A stretch of DNA of 64,000 nucleotides from Lachnospiraceae bacterium. Lineage in GTDB: Bacteria > Bacillota > Clostridia > Lachnospirales > Lachnospiraceae. The DNA lies in contig JAAWEL010000021.1 in NCBI GenBank assembly GCA_022794255.1, positions 1 to 64,000 on the forward strand, read 5' to 3'. The notes under the pieces were generated by a model. That model was not told the origin of the DNA. It searched no databases and worked only from the letters and a program-made list of their open reading frames with translations. A program made the position numbers and the translations under genes. Shown here one piece after another: positions 9,101 through 19,011 of this stretch (within the stretch, counting starts at the first letter, position 1; the number at the start of each line of letters is the position of its first letter).

Positions 9101-12100
9101 TTATTTGTTGTGAATCTCACTGTGAAGCTGCTGCAGGGACTTCACCTCTCCGTTTCCGTGGGTTTTTACATAGTGGATTCCACTGGCTGTGGCCCGGGCG
9201 GCGGCAATGGTGGTCATGTAGGGAACCTTTGCCTTGATGGCGGCCTTGCGCAGATAGCTGTCATCGTGAACGCTGTCCTTGCCGGAGGGGGAGTTGACGA
9301 TCAGCTGGATATCCCCATTGGTGATCATATCCAAAATATTGGGACGCCCTTCATAGAGCTTTTTCACCTTTTTTGCCGGGATTCCTGCCTTATGAATCAG
9401 GTCATAGGTGGTGCCGGTGGCTAAGATGGTAAAGCCGTCATCGGCAAAGCTTCTTGCCACTTCCACCACTTCCGGTTTGTCCTTTCGGTTGACGGAGATC
9501 AGCACTGTGCCCTCTAGGGGAAGGCGGGACTGGGTGGCTTCCTGGGCTTTGTAGAAGGCTTCTCCGTAAGAGCCGGACAGTCCTAAAACCTCGCCGGTGG
9601 AACGCATCTCCGGCCCTAATACCGGGTCTACCTCCTGGAACATGTTGAAGGGGAACACCGCCTCCTTGACCCCGTAGTTGGGGATTTCCTGTTCCTTTAA
9701 TCCGGGAACCGGGGAGGGGCGGCCGGTCAGCTCGGAGGTAATGATATCCGTGGCCAGAGGCACCATGTGGATGTTGCAGACCTTGGATACCAGGGGGACG
9801 GTCCGGGATGCCCGGGGGTTGGCCTCCAGAACATAAACTTTGCCGTTTTCAATGGCATACTGCATGTTCATCAATCCCCGCACATGCATTTCCTCGGCGA
9901 TTTTGCGTGTGTATTCCTTGATGGTTTCCACATTTTCCCGGGAGATGTGAAGGGAAGGAATGATACAGGCCGAGTCACCGGAGTGGACACCGGCCAGCTC
10001 AATATGCTCCATAACTGCTGGCACGAAGGCGTGGGTGCCATCGCTGATGGCGTCTGCCTCACATTCCATGGCATGATTTAGGAAACGGTCGATGAGAATG
10101 GGACGGTCCGGAGTCACGCCCACCGCAGCCTTCATATAGCCGGTCATACTCTCATCGTCATAGACGACCTCCATACCTCTGCCTCCCAGCACATAGGAGG
10201 GGCGCACCATAACCGGATAACCGATTTTTCCTGCGATGGCCAGAGCTTCCTCCACAGTGGTGGCCATACCGGATTCGGGCATGGGGATTTCCAGCTTTTC
10301 CATCATAGCTCTGAACAGATCCCGGTCCTCAGCCAGATCGATGACTGAGGGGGAGGTGCCCAGGATGCGGACCCCATTTTTCTCCAGCTCTGCTGCCAGA
10401 TTGAGGGGAGTTTGACCACCAAATTGGGCAATCACCCCCAGGGGCTGTTCCTTTTTGTAGATGCTTAAAACATCCTCCAGGGTCAGAGGTTCAAAATACA
10501 GCTTGTCGGAGGTGTCATAGTCTGTGGACACAGTTTCTGGATTACAGTTGACGATAATAGTCTCAAAGCCCAGTTTCTTTAATGCCAGAGATGCGTGGAC
10601 ACAGCAGTAGTCAAACTCAATGCCCTGACCGATTCGGTTAGGACCTCCCCCCAAGATCATGACCTTTGGTTTGTTTGTATTTACCGGATTTTTGTCCGGG
10701 GAGTTGTAGGTGGAATAGTAGTAGGCACTGTCTTTGGTGCCGCTGACATGGACTCCCTCCCAGGCTTCCTCCACACCCAGCTGAATCCGCTGGCTTCGGA
10801 TCGTATCCTCCGGAATTTCCAGAAGCAGGCTTAAATATTTGTCGGAGAAACCGTTTTTCTTGGCAGAGATCAGCAGCTCATCGGCAGGAAGGGCTCCCTT
10901 GCAGGAAAGTAAGGCTTCCTCTTCCTCCACCAGCTCTTTCATCTGCTGAATGAACCAGGTTTTTACCTTGGTGATGTCGTGGATCTCCTCTACAGTAGCT
11001 CCCTTGCGAAGAGCTTCATACATGATAAAGTGGCGTTCGCTGGAGGGAGTGATCAGCATTTGCAGAAGCTGTTCCTTTGTTTTCTTGTCAAAGTCCCTGG
11101 CATGTCCCAGGCCGTAGCGTCCTGTTTCCAGGCTGCGGATTGCTTTCTGGAAAGCCTCCTTATAGGTCTTGCCGATACTCATGACTTCGCCTACGGCCCG
11201 CATCTGGGTACCCAGCTTGTCCTCCACACCTTTGAATTTCTCAAATGCCCAGCGGGCAAACTTGATCACTACATAATCTCCGTCCGGCACATACTTATCC
11301 AGGGTGCCATATTTGCCGCAGGGAATATCCTTTAAGGTCAGACCAGTGGCCAGCATGGCAGATACCAGGGCAATGGGAAAACCGGTGGCCTTAGAGGCAA
11401 GGGCGGAGGAACGGGAGGTTCTGGGGTTGATCTCAATGACCACGATCCGGTCAGAGACAGGGTCATGGGCAAACTGAACATTCGTACCGCCAATCACCTG
11501 CACAGATTCCACAATCCGGTAGGCCTGCTCCTGGAGCCGTTTCTGACATTCCTGGGAAATGGTCAGCATGGGGGCAGAGCAAAAGGAATCCCCGGTGTGG
11601 ACGCCTAGAGGATCAATATTCTCGATAAAGCAGACCGTGATCATATTGTTATCTTTATCCCGGACCACCTCCAGCTCCAGTTCTTCCCAGCCAAGGATGG
11701 ATTCTTCTACCAGAACCTGACCTACCAGGCTGGCCTGCAGTCCTCTGGCACAGACAGTTTTTAACTCATCCTTGTTATATACCAGTCCGCCGCCGGCGCC
11801 GCCCATGGTGTAGGCCGGGCGCAGCACTACCGGATAGCCCAGCTCATCGGCAATGGAGAGCGCCTCATTCACACTGTAGGCAACCTGGCTGCGGGCCATC
11901 TCAATCCCTAAGGAGTTCATGGCTTTTTTAAATTCGATCCGGTCCTCCCCCCGCTCAATGGCATCTACCTGAACCCCGATTACTTTAACGTGATATTTAT
12001 CCAGAATCCCTTCTTTATAGAGCTCTGCGCAGAGGTTCAAGCCGGACTGGCCGCCTAAGTTGGGAAGCAGGGCATCCGGTCTTTCCTTTGCGATAATCTG

Positions 12101-12325
12101 TTCCAGCCGCTGCACGTTCAGCGGTTCAATGTAGGTTACGTCAGCTGTTTCCGGGTCCGTCATGATGGTGGCCGGATTAGAGTTGACCAGCACGATTTCA
12201 TAGCCCAGCTTTTTTAAAGCCTTGCAGGCCTGGGTGCCGGAATAGTCAAACTCACATGCCTGGCCAATGATGATGGGGCCAGAGCCGATAATGAGAACTT
12301 TGTGGATGTCGGTTCGCTGCGGCAT
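9101..12325 (-). CDS. carB: Carbamoyl-phosphate synthase large subunit
   Basis: Duplicated ATP-grasp domains: KVLIIGSGPIIIGQACEFDYSGTQACKAL..., KVMILGGGPNRIGQGIEFDYCCVHA..., C-terminal MGS-like domain. Confidence 0.97.
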   Translation of the reverse strand: MPQRTDIHKVLIIGSGPIIIGQACEFDYSGTQACKALKKLGYEIVLVNSNPATIMTDPETADVTYIEPLNVQRLEQIIAKERPDALLPNLGGQSGLNLCAELYKEGILDKYHVKVIGVQVDAIERGEDRIEFKKAMNSLGIEMARSQVAYSVNEALSIADELGYPVVLRPAYTMGGAGGGLVYNKDELKTVCARGLQASLVGQVLVEESILGWEELELEVVRDKDNNMITVCFIENIDPLGVHTGDSFCSAPMLTISQECQKRLQEQAYRIVESVQVIGGTNVQFAHDPVSDRIVVIEINPRTSRSSALASKATGFPIALVSAMLATGLTLKDIPCGKYGTLDKYVPDGDYVVIKFARWAFEKFKGVEDKLGTQMRAVGEVMSIGKTYKEAFQKAIRSLETGRYGLGHARDFDKKTKEQLLQMLITPSSERHFIMYEALRKGATVEEIHDITKVKTWFIQQMKELVEEEEALLSCKGALPADELLISAKKNGFSDKYLSLLLEIPEDTIRSQRIQLGVEEAWEGVHVSGTKDSAYYYSTYNSPDKNPVNTNKPKVMILGGGPNRIGQGIEFDYCCVHASLALKKLGFETIIVNCNPETVSTDYDTSDKLYFEPLTLEDVLSIYKKEQPLGVIAQFGGQTPLNLAAELEKNGVRILGTSPSVIDLAEDRDLFRAMMEKLEIPMPESGMATTVEEALAIAGKIGYPVMVRPSYVLGGRGMEVVYDDESMTGYMKAAVGVTPDRPILIDRFLNHAMECEADAISDGTHAFVPAVMEHIELAGVHSGDSACIIPSLHISRENVETIKEYTRKIAEEMHVRGLMNMQYAIENGKVYVLEANPRASRTVPLVSKVCNIHMVPLATDIITSELTGRPSPVPGLKEQEIPNYGVKEAVFPFNMFQEVDPVLGPEMRSTGEVLGLSGSYGEAFYKAQEATQSRLPLEGTVLISVNRKDKPEVVEVARSFADDGFTILATGTTYDLIHKAGIPAKKVKKLYEGRPNILDMITNGDIQLIVNSPSGKDSVHDDSYLRKAAIKAKVPYMTTIAAARATASGIHYVKTHGNGEVKSLQQLHSEIHNK

Positions 12326-12462
12326 AATAAAATCCTCCTTATTTTATGGTGTAAAGTATCTGTTCTGTAGTTTTCTCCCTTAACATTATATAGGAAAATG
12401 GAAATATGGCAAGGTTTTTTCTGTAATGGCAAGGAAAAGAATCATGGCTGAAAATGGGAATA

Positions 12463-12505
12463 TATTCCGAGTAAAATAAAGTTACACGTCATTTTACTCG
12501 GAATA
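12463..12505. repeat. Perfect 15-bp inverted repeat, 13-nt loop
   Basis: TATTCCGAGTAAAAT aaagttacacgtc ATTTTACTCGGAATA. Confidence 0.9.
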
Positions 12506-12568
12506 AGGGAGAAGTGTGATGGTTGTGAGAAAATACATTTTGACTTTATAAAAAGGCAGAGAATTTGA

Positions 12569-13408
12569 TTATGTACCGGAAGTCGGTTCGGAGGCAAGTT
12601 CACTTAAAGGCCGGAACTGATAGCCCATTTCTTCCCACCGGGTCAGCAGCTCATCCAGGATCTCCCCATTGGTTTTGGAGGTGCTGTGCAAAAGGACAAT
12701 GGCTCCGGGATGAATCCGGTTTAACAGCTTTTTGAAGGCTTCCTTATGAGAGGGCTGTTTGTCCTCATACCAGTCCACATAGGCCAGACTCCAAAAGAAC
12801 GTGTGATATCCCATATCTTTTGCCATCTGCAGGTTGGATTCGCTGTATTTACCTTGGGGAGGACGGTAGAAGTGCTGCATTTTTTGCCCAGTCACCTGTT
12901 CATAGAGCTCTTCCAGAGAACCCAGCTCCTTGGAAAAGGTTTCTTCTGTGGAGATTTTTGACATGTCCGGATGGTGGAAGGTATGATTCCCTACGGTGTG
13001 GCCTTCTGCCACCATTCGCCTTACCAGATCCGGGCTGGTGGTTAAGTAATTGCCTACCAAAAAGAAGGTGGCAGGGACATTGTGCTTTTTTAAGGCATCT
13101 AAAATTGCAGGGGTGTTGCCGTTTTCGTACCCGGCATCAAAGGTGAGATAAATGATTTTTTCTTGGGTGTCTGCTGCATAATAGGCATTAAACTGTTTTA
13201 GGTAGTCAGAGGTGGCATTGCCGATGGGAGGCTGACCTTCCTGCTGGAAGCTTAAGCCCCAGTTACCATCAGAAGAGGCCAAAACCGCAGGGAAAACCGG
13301 GTGGGTGACATGAGCCAGCCAGTGACCAAAGATGAAGGACAGGATAAAAAGAAACAGGATTTTTGCCATGGGTTTGCAGTAAAGGCGGTAAGGGTTGTAG
13401 TGAATCAT
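12569..13408 (-). CDS. pdaA: Polysaccharide deacetylase, PdaA-like (delta-lactam biosynthesis type)
   Basis: IYLTFDAGYENGNTPAILDALKKHNVPATFFLVG, GNHTFHHPDM, FYRPPQGKYSE, VDWYEDKQPS. Confidence 0.85.
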   Translation of the reverse strand: MIHYNPYRLYCKPMAKILFLFILSFIFGHWLAHVTHPVFPAVLASSDGNWGLSFQQEGQPPIGNATSDYLKQFNAYYAADTQEKIIYLTFDAGYENGNTPAILDALKKHNVPATFFLVGNYLTTSPDLVRRMVAEGHTVGNHTFHHPDMSKISTEETFSKELGSLEELYEQVTGQKMQHFYRPPQGKYSESNLQMAKDMGYHTFFWSLAYVDWYEDKQPSHKEAFKKLLNRIHPGAIVLLHSTSKTNGEILDELLTRWEEMGYQFRPLSELASEPTSGT

Positions 13409-13696
13409 GAGATTACCTGCACAGGTTTTATTATTATGTATATGGGAGGAAAGGGGAGATATATGCTGTGAATATTTTTTAAGGTTATTCGATTGATTTG
13501 GCATTGCAAATAATATACGATATCCGGCATGGAAGCGATTTACGAAAAAATTGCTTTGCATCAGTTTTGTTGTAGGGGAACCGTAAGAAAGTTTTTATTT
13601 TTATGAGATGGAAAATATGGTATGATTTAGTGCAAAGAGAATTGTGGTACATAGTAACAGGAAATGACAGAAAAATTTTGCAGGAGAAAAATTGAC

Positions 13697-14833
13697 ATGA
13701 AAAATTGGAAGAGATCCTTGTATCTCAGTCTTGGCTTTTGTATGATGTTTTCCCGTGTGGCTTATGGAAATGTGGAGATTCCGCCAAATCCCATAGGGAG
13801 TGAAAGCGTGTCTGCAGGGCATACATCTGTACAGCAGGAAGCAGAGAGGGCTCCGTCTGTACAGAATGATGGCGTCATCTTCCAGCCGTCTGTCCCGGAG
13901 CCGGAGATAGGGGCGGAGGGAGCTGTTTTGATGGATGCCTCTACAGGAAAGGTACTTTACGGGAAAAATGCAGACCAGCAGTTTTACCCGGCCAGCATTA
14001 CTAAGGTGATGACGGCTCTGCTTGTCTTAGAGCGCTGCAGCCTGACGGATGTGGTGACATTTTCATCTGCTGCCACTACCAATTTGGAGTCAGGGGCTGT
14101 GTCTCTGGGGATTACAGAAGGAGACCAGCTCACGGTAGAGCAAAGCCTTTACGGCCTTTTGTTAAAATCGGCCAATGAAATTGGTAATGGATTGGCAGAG
14201 CATGTGGCAGGAAGCGTGCCGAATTTTGCAGGCTTGATGAACGAGAAGGCCGCTATGTTAGGATGCACCAACACCCATTTTGCCAATCCACATGGGCTAA
14301 ATGATGCAAGCCATAAAACCACCCCTCATGATATGGCATTGATTATGAGGGCAGCCATGCAAAATGATATATTCAGGAAAATTTCCACAACCCTTACCTA
14401 TGATTTTCCTGCAACCAAAAAAGAAGAGGCGAAAACCCTTACCATGGGCCACAAGATGATGTTTCCATCAGATTCCCGTTATTATGAAGGGATTATCGGG
14501 GGGAAAACCGGATATACGTCCCTGGCAGGAAATACTCTGGTGACAGGGGCTGAGCGGAATGGAGTGAGGTTGATTGCAGTGGTTATGAAGGCAAAGCAGA
14601 CTCACTATACGGATACAAAGGCCCTGCTTGATTATGGCTTTGCCAATTATGAGACCTTGACAGGGACAGACAATCAAAAGAAAACAGAGGAAACCCAGGT
14701 CAAGGGTTCCGGGGAGGCTATAGAGGCGGGCCAGGGAGTTCAGTCCCAGGGGCCAGGCGCCGCCCGGCCAGCTCAGTTCCAGGAGCCGGGGGAAGCCGGA
14801 GAAGTCCAGCTGCAGGCTCCGGGAGCAGTCTGA
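13697..14833 (+). CDS. D-alanyl-D-alanine carboxypeptidase (peptidase S11)
   Basis: SITK (ASITKVMTALL), SAN, KTG (GGKTGYTSLAG); signal peptide; Gln/Gly/Pro-rich tail. Confidence 0.92.
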   Translation: MKNWKRSLYLSLGFCMMFSRVAYGNVEIPPNPIGSESVSAGHTSVQQEAERAPSVQNDGVIFQPSVPEPEIGAEGAVLMDASTGKVLYGKNADQQFYPASITKVMTALLVLERCSLTDVVTFSSAATTNLESGAVSLGITEGDQLTVEQSLYGLLLKSANEIGNGLAEHVAGSVPNFAGLMNEKAAMLGCTNTHFANPHGLNDASHKTTPHDMALIMRAAMQNDIFRKISTTLTYDFPATKKEEAKTLTMGHKMMFPSDSRYYEGIIGGKTGYTSLAGNTLVTGAERNGVRLIAVVMKAKQTHYTDTKALLDYGFANYETLTGTDNQKKTEETQVKGSGEAIEAGQGVQSQGPGAARPAQFQEPGEAGEVQLQAPGAV

Positions 14834-14860
14834 GAATGGTTACCAGAAAGGAAACGGAAC

Positions 14861-15454
14861 ATGGCAAAGAAAAATGCCCGTAACACCCGCAGTAAGATTG
14901 TCAATGCAGCCTGGAAGCTGTTTTATGAGCAGGGGTATGAGGATACTACGGTGGAGGAGATCATCGAGGTGTCTCATACCTCCAAGGGTTCCTTTTACCA
15001 CTATTTTGACGGGAAGGATGCGTTGCTTGGCACCCTGAGTTCTCTGTTTGACGAGAAGTACGAGGAGCTGTCTCTTAAGCTGGATCCGAAATCGGATGCC
15101 ATGGAGAAGCTTTTGTTTTTAAACAGAGAACTGTTTGCCATGATTGAGAACAGTGTTTCTGTGGAGCTTTTGGCCAGACTTTTGTCTACTCAGCTTGTGA
15201 CTAATGGGGAAAAGCATCTGCTGGACCGAAACCGCACCTACTATAAGCTTCTTCGCCGGATTATCGGAGAGGGCATGGAGACGGGGCAGTTAAATACACG
15301 TTCCAGTGTCAGTGAGATGGTGAAAATCTATGCCATGAGTGAGAGGGCTCTGATGTATGACTGGTGTCTGTGTGGCGGGGAATATTCTCTGCGTCAGTAC
15401 AGCGCTTCGGTGCTTCCCTCCTTTTTGAGCAGCTTTCTGCCTCCGGGGGTATAG
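14861..15454 (+). CDS. TetR/AcrR family transcriptional regulator
   Basis: N-terminal HTH: SKIVNAAWKLFYEQGYEDTTVEEIIEVSHTSKGSFYHYF. Confidence 0.9.
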   Translation: MAKKNARNTRSKIVNAAWKLFYEQGYEDTTVEEIIEVSHTSKGSFYHYFDGKDALLGTLSSLFDEKYEELSLKLDPKSDAMEKLLFLNRELFAMIENSVSVELLARLLSTQLVTNGEKHLLDRNRTYYKLLRRIIGEGMETGQLNTRSSVSEMVKIYAMSERALMYDWCLCGGEYSLRQYSASVLPSFLSSFLPPGV

Positions 15455-15750
15455 GCTGCCCGGAGGCACAGATATGATTTTAGTGGCTGCAGTCATGAAT
15501 GAGAAGTGTACGAAATTATATACAATTTATTTCTGTAAATCGTACAAGATTATTTTGCTTTTCGTATAGTAATATATTATTTTAATTACTGGAATTTTGT
15601 AAAAAATATTCATAATAGTATAGAATATAGTCTATAATTCGTTCTGTATTGTGTTCTGTTTTGCTCCGTGTTATAATGACCCGAAAGCAGCAGGCAGAAG
15701 GAAGCGCACAAGATTTTTGGTGCCGCCTGTATAGTTTGAGGAGGACAATT

Positions 15751-17283
15751 ATGAGCGCAGGGCAGACAGGGATTCTACTGGCGATTGCCGCCTATCTGGT
15801 TCTAATGATTTACATTGGTTACTATTTCAGCAAAAGCGGTGACAATTCAGCAGAAGGTTTTTATCTGGGAGGAAGAAAGCTGGGACCTTTGGTGGCGGCT
15901 ATGAGTGCAGAGGCGTCTGACATGAGCAGCTGGCTGCTTATGGGACTTCCCGGAGTAGCTTATCTGTCAGGAATCGCAGATGCCGGGTGGACAGCGATCG
16001 GGCTGGCGGCGGGCACGTATTTAAACTGGTTGATTGTGGCAAAACGGTTGAGAAAATATTCTATGATATGCAATGCCATTACGATTCCGGACTTTTTTTC
16101 CCGCCGCTACCGGGATGAGAAAAATATTCTGATGTGCATAGCGGCAGTGATTATTCTGATTTTTTTCATCCCCTATACGGCCTCCGGCTTTAAGGCAGTG
16201 GGAACCTTGTTTTCCAGTCTGTTTGGAGTTGAATACCATGTGGCTATGATTTTGGGGGCTCTGGTTATCGTAGGGTATACAGTGCTGGGAGGATTTTTGG
16301 CTGTGTCTACTACAGATCTGATTCAGAGCATAGTGATGACCATTGCCCTGGTGGTGATTGTGTTTTTTGGGGTGCGTGTGGCAGGAGGCTGGGGTGCGGT
16401 AGGAGAAAATGCCCGTTCTCTGGATGGATATTTAAGTCTTACCATGATCCATGACCGGTCTCTGGGGCAGGCAGCTCCCTATGGGATATTAAATATGATT
16501 TCTATGTGTGCCTGGGGACTGGGATATTTTGGAATGCCTCATATTCTCCTTCGATTTATGGCAATTCGGGATGAGAAGGAGATCGGCACATCCCGGAGAA
16601 TTGCATCTTTGTGGGTGGTGATTTCCATGTTTGTGGCCATTCTTATAGGGATTATCGGCTACGGAGCATCTGTTGCCGGAAAAATCCCCCTTTTTTCCAC
16701 CAGTTCTGAGTCAGAGACCGTGGTGATCCAGCTTTCCGGGCTTTTAGGACAATATGGTTTTCTTGCGTCCATTGTGGCAGGAGTGGTATTAGCGGGGATT
16801 TTGGCCTGTACCATGTCAACGGCAGATTCTCAGCTTCTGACAGCGGCTTCCGGTGTGTCCCAGAACCTGCTTCAGGATTTTTTGGGGATTAAGCTTAGTG
16901 AGAAGGCCTCCATGCTGGCAGCCAGGCTGACTGTGGCGGCAGTGGCCCTGGTCAGTCTGGTGCTTGCCTGGAATCCGGACAGCTCGGTGTTTCAAGTGGT
17001 GTCGTTTGCCTGGGCTGGCTTTGGCGCTTCCTTTGGGCCGGTGATCTTAGCGGCTCTGTTCTGGAAGAGAAGTAATTTTCAGGGGGCCCTGGCAGGGATG
17101 GCATCCGGCGGTGTTATGGTATTTGTGTGGAAATATTTGGTGCGGCCAATGGGCGGCTCCTGGGATATCTATGAGCTGCTTCCGGCATTTTTAGTGGCCT
17201 GCGGGGCTATTGGGATCGTGTCTCTCATAACGGCAGCCCCGTCAGAGGAGATTATTCAGGAGTATGAGTCAGTGGGAAAATAA
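15751..17283 (+). CDS. putP: Sodium/proline symporter (SSS family)
   Basis: GDNSAEGFYLGGRKLGPLVAAMSAEASDMSSWLLMGLPG; ~13 TM segments. Confidence 0.9.
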   Translation: MSAGQTGILLAIAAYLVLMIYIGYYFSKSGDNSAEGFYLGGRKLGPLVAAMSAEASDMSSWLLMGLPGVAYLSGIADAGWTAIGLAAGTYLNWLIVAKRLRKYSMICNAITIPDFFSRRYRDEKNILMCIAAVIILIFFIPYTASGFKAVGTLFSSLFGVEYHVAMILGALVIVGYTVLGGFLAVSTTDLIQSIVMTIALVVIVFFGVRVAGGWGAVGENARSLDGYLSLTMIHDRSLGQAAPYGILNMISMCAWGLGYFGMPHILLRFMAIRDEKEIGTSRRIASLWVVISMFVAILIGIIGYGASVAGKIPLFSTSSESETVVIQLSGLLGQYGFLASIVAGVVLAGILACTMSTADSQLLTAASGVSQNLLQDFLGIKLSEKASMLAARLTVAAVALVSLVLAWNPDSSVFQVVSFAWAGFGASFGPVILAALFWKRSNFQGALAGMASGGVMVFVWKYLVRPMGGSWDIYELLPAFLVACGAIGIVSLITAAPSEEIIQEYESVGK

Positions 17284-17354
17284 TGGAGATTGACAGATAA
17301 CAGTGATGCAGCAGAAATGAGCTGGGGTCGGATAGGCTTTGACCCTGGCTTATT

Positions 17355-18233
17355 TTATTTTGTCCGTTTCCGGCTGCGCAGGATGACCTCTTTGCAATTG
17401 TTTATATATTTATTCTGGGAGGGACGGCGCAAAATCTCAGTCTGTATACTGCCGAGAATATTGATTTCGCAGATATTACTTAAGTGGAGATAGCAAAGGT
17501 CATCGGGAATATTGGGACTGTAGATCAGGGAATAGTCGGCTAATTTTGCCATGCTTGAACCTGGTGTGGCTGTCAGCACAACTGTGGTTGCCCCATTGGC
17601 TGAGGCAGTTTTCAGGGCATCAATGACCAGGCGGATTTCTCCGCTGTATGCAATACCCACAGCCACATCACCGCTTTTTAAGGTGGAGGCAGCCAGCTGC
17701 ATGTCCACATTATCATTGATGGCCTGACTTAAAATACCTGCCCGAAGCAAGAGCTGCTTGGCATAGAGGCCTGTTATATAGCCGCCGCTCTGGCCATAAA
17801 AGTGGATGGTATTGGCATTTATAAAGGAATCTGCCACCTTGGAGATGGCGGCGGAATCGATAATGCGGGAGGTATCATCAATGGCCTGGCAGGCGCTGTG
17901 AGCCAGCTTTTGGAGAACAATAGGCAAAGGATCGCTGTTTTTTACAAGATCCTTTTCCACCTGGGAGGACACCAGCTTTTTGCCCAGATACAGCTTCATT
18001 TCGCTGAAGCTTTTATAGGACAGTGCCTGGCAGAACCGGGAGATGGTGGCGGTTGAGGTGCCCAGCTTTTTGGCTAAAAGAGTGATGGATGAATAGGAGG
18101 CAGAATCTGGATTGGCCAATATAAAATCAGCGATTTTCTTTTGCTTTTTGGACAGAGAGGCATATTGGGTGCGGATGCGGGTGACATATTCAAAATCATC
18201 GGGCGATGCTGGTTTTTCAAAGGCCTGGGACAT
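17355..18233 (-). CDS. RpiR/MurR-family transcriptional regulator (HTH + SIS domain)
   Basis: SLSKKQKKIADFILANPDSASYSSITLLAKKLGTSTATISRFCQALSYKSFSEMK; SIS domain. Confidence 0.9.
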   Translation of the reverse strand: MSQAFEKPASPDDFEYVTRIRTQYASLSKKQKKIADFILANPDSASYSSITLLAKKLGTSTATISRFCQALSYKSFSEMKLYLGKKLVSSQVEKDLVKNSDPLPIVLQKLAHSACQAIDDTSRIIDSAAISKVADSFINANTIHFYGQSGGYITGLYAKQLLLRAGILSQAINDNVDMQLAASTLKSGDVAVGIAYSGEIRLVIDALKTASANGATTVVLTATPGSSMAKLADYSLIYSPNIPDDLCYLHLSNICEINILGSIQTEILRRPSQNKYINNCKEVILRSRKRTK

Positions 18234-18367
18234 GGAAGTGGATGGACTCCTTTCATTGATTTAACTATATGTATTTTACTGTTTAAAAATGGAGATGTCA
18301 ATTAGATTTCTGGTTTGGACCGATAAGAGAGCGTATATTTATGATAAAATTAAGAAAAATGAAAAAG

Positions 18368-18385
18368 TTTACAAAAATATGTAAA
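18368..18385. promoter_or_regulatory. Inverted repeat TTTACA-N6-TGTAAA in the divergent rpiR/tct intergenic region (candidate operator)
   Basis: Direct reading; position between divergent genes. Confidence 0.45.
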
Positions 18386-18422
18386 GATTTTTGAAAACAT
18401 AGCCAGGCTTGCATGTTTTACA

Positions 18423-18450
18423 TTTACTTTTCCATGGGACAAGATATAAT
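18423..18450 (+). promoter_or_regulatory. Sigma-A-like promoter, TTTACT-N16-TATAAT, upstream of tctB
   Basis: -35 18423-18428, -10 18445-18450. Confidence 0.55.
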
Positions 18451-18502
18451 GGAAGTATTATCGGAGCGCGCCGGTAGGAATAAAAGGAAAGGCAGACAGA
18501 AA

Positions 18503-18976
18503 ATGGAGGAAAACAAAAAGAGATCGCTTACAGGCCGGAAGGATTTTTATGTATTCCTTGTAATGCTTACAACAGCGGTTTTTGTCAAATTCCAGGTGAA
18601 CCAGATTAGTGTGGCGGAGAGTCGGGTATTGCCAGATATCCTTTTTGGAGTGATGGTCTTGTGCGGAATCGTACTTTTGGTTCAGACGCTTCAAAAAGAC
18701 AGTGCAGATAAGGATCATAAAGGTCTGTGGTTTTCGCGGAAGGAGCTTTTTGGCGGGCTATGTATGGTTGCTTGCTGGATAGGAATCCCGGTTTTGGGGT
18801 TTTATTCTTCCATATGTCTGCTGATCATAGCCTTTATGTGGATGCTGGAGCCTTGTAAATGTCTGGCTTCCGGCCTTTTTAAGGCTGTGGCAGCAGGGGC
18901 GCTTACAACAGCTGTTTTGTATATGTGCTTTGCGAGAGCGCTTCACATTGTGACTCCTGTGGGGATATGGATCTGA
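18503..18976 (+). CDS. TctB-like small permease of a tripartite tricarboxylate transporter
   Basis: Four hydrophobic segments and position immediately before TctC/TctA. Confidence 0.75.
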   Translation: MEENKKRSLTGRKDFYVFLVMLTTAVFVKFQVNQISVAESRVLPDILFGVMVLCGIVLLVQTLQKDSADKDHKGLWFSRKELFGGLCMVACWIGIPVLGFYSSICLLIIAFMWMLEPCKCLASGLFKAVAAGALTTAVLYMCFARALHIVTPVGIWI

Positions 18977-19011
18977 GATTGGGATGCGGCAGTATTGTGG
19001 AGGAAAAGAAA

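Noticed and set aside
18413-18502. Upstream start for the TctB ORF
   Set aside because: It would place the start codon upstream of the predicted promoter -10; Met at 18503 is preferred.
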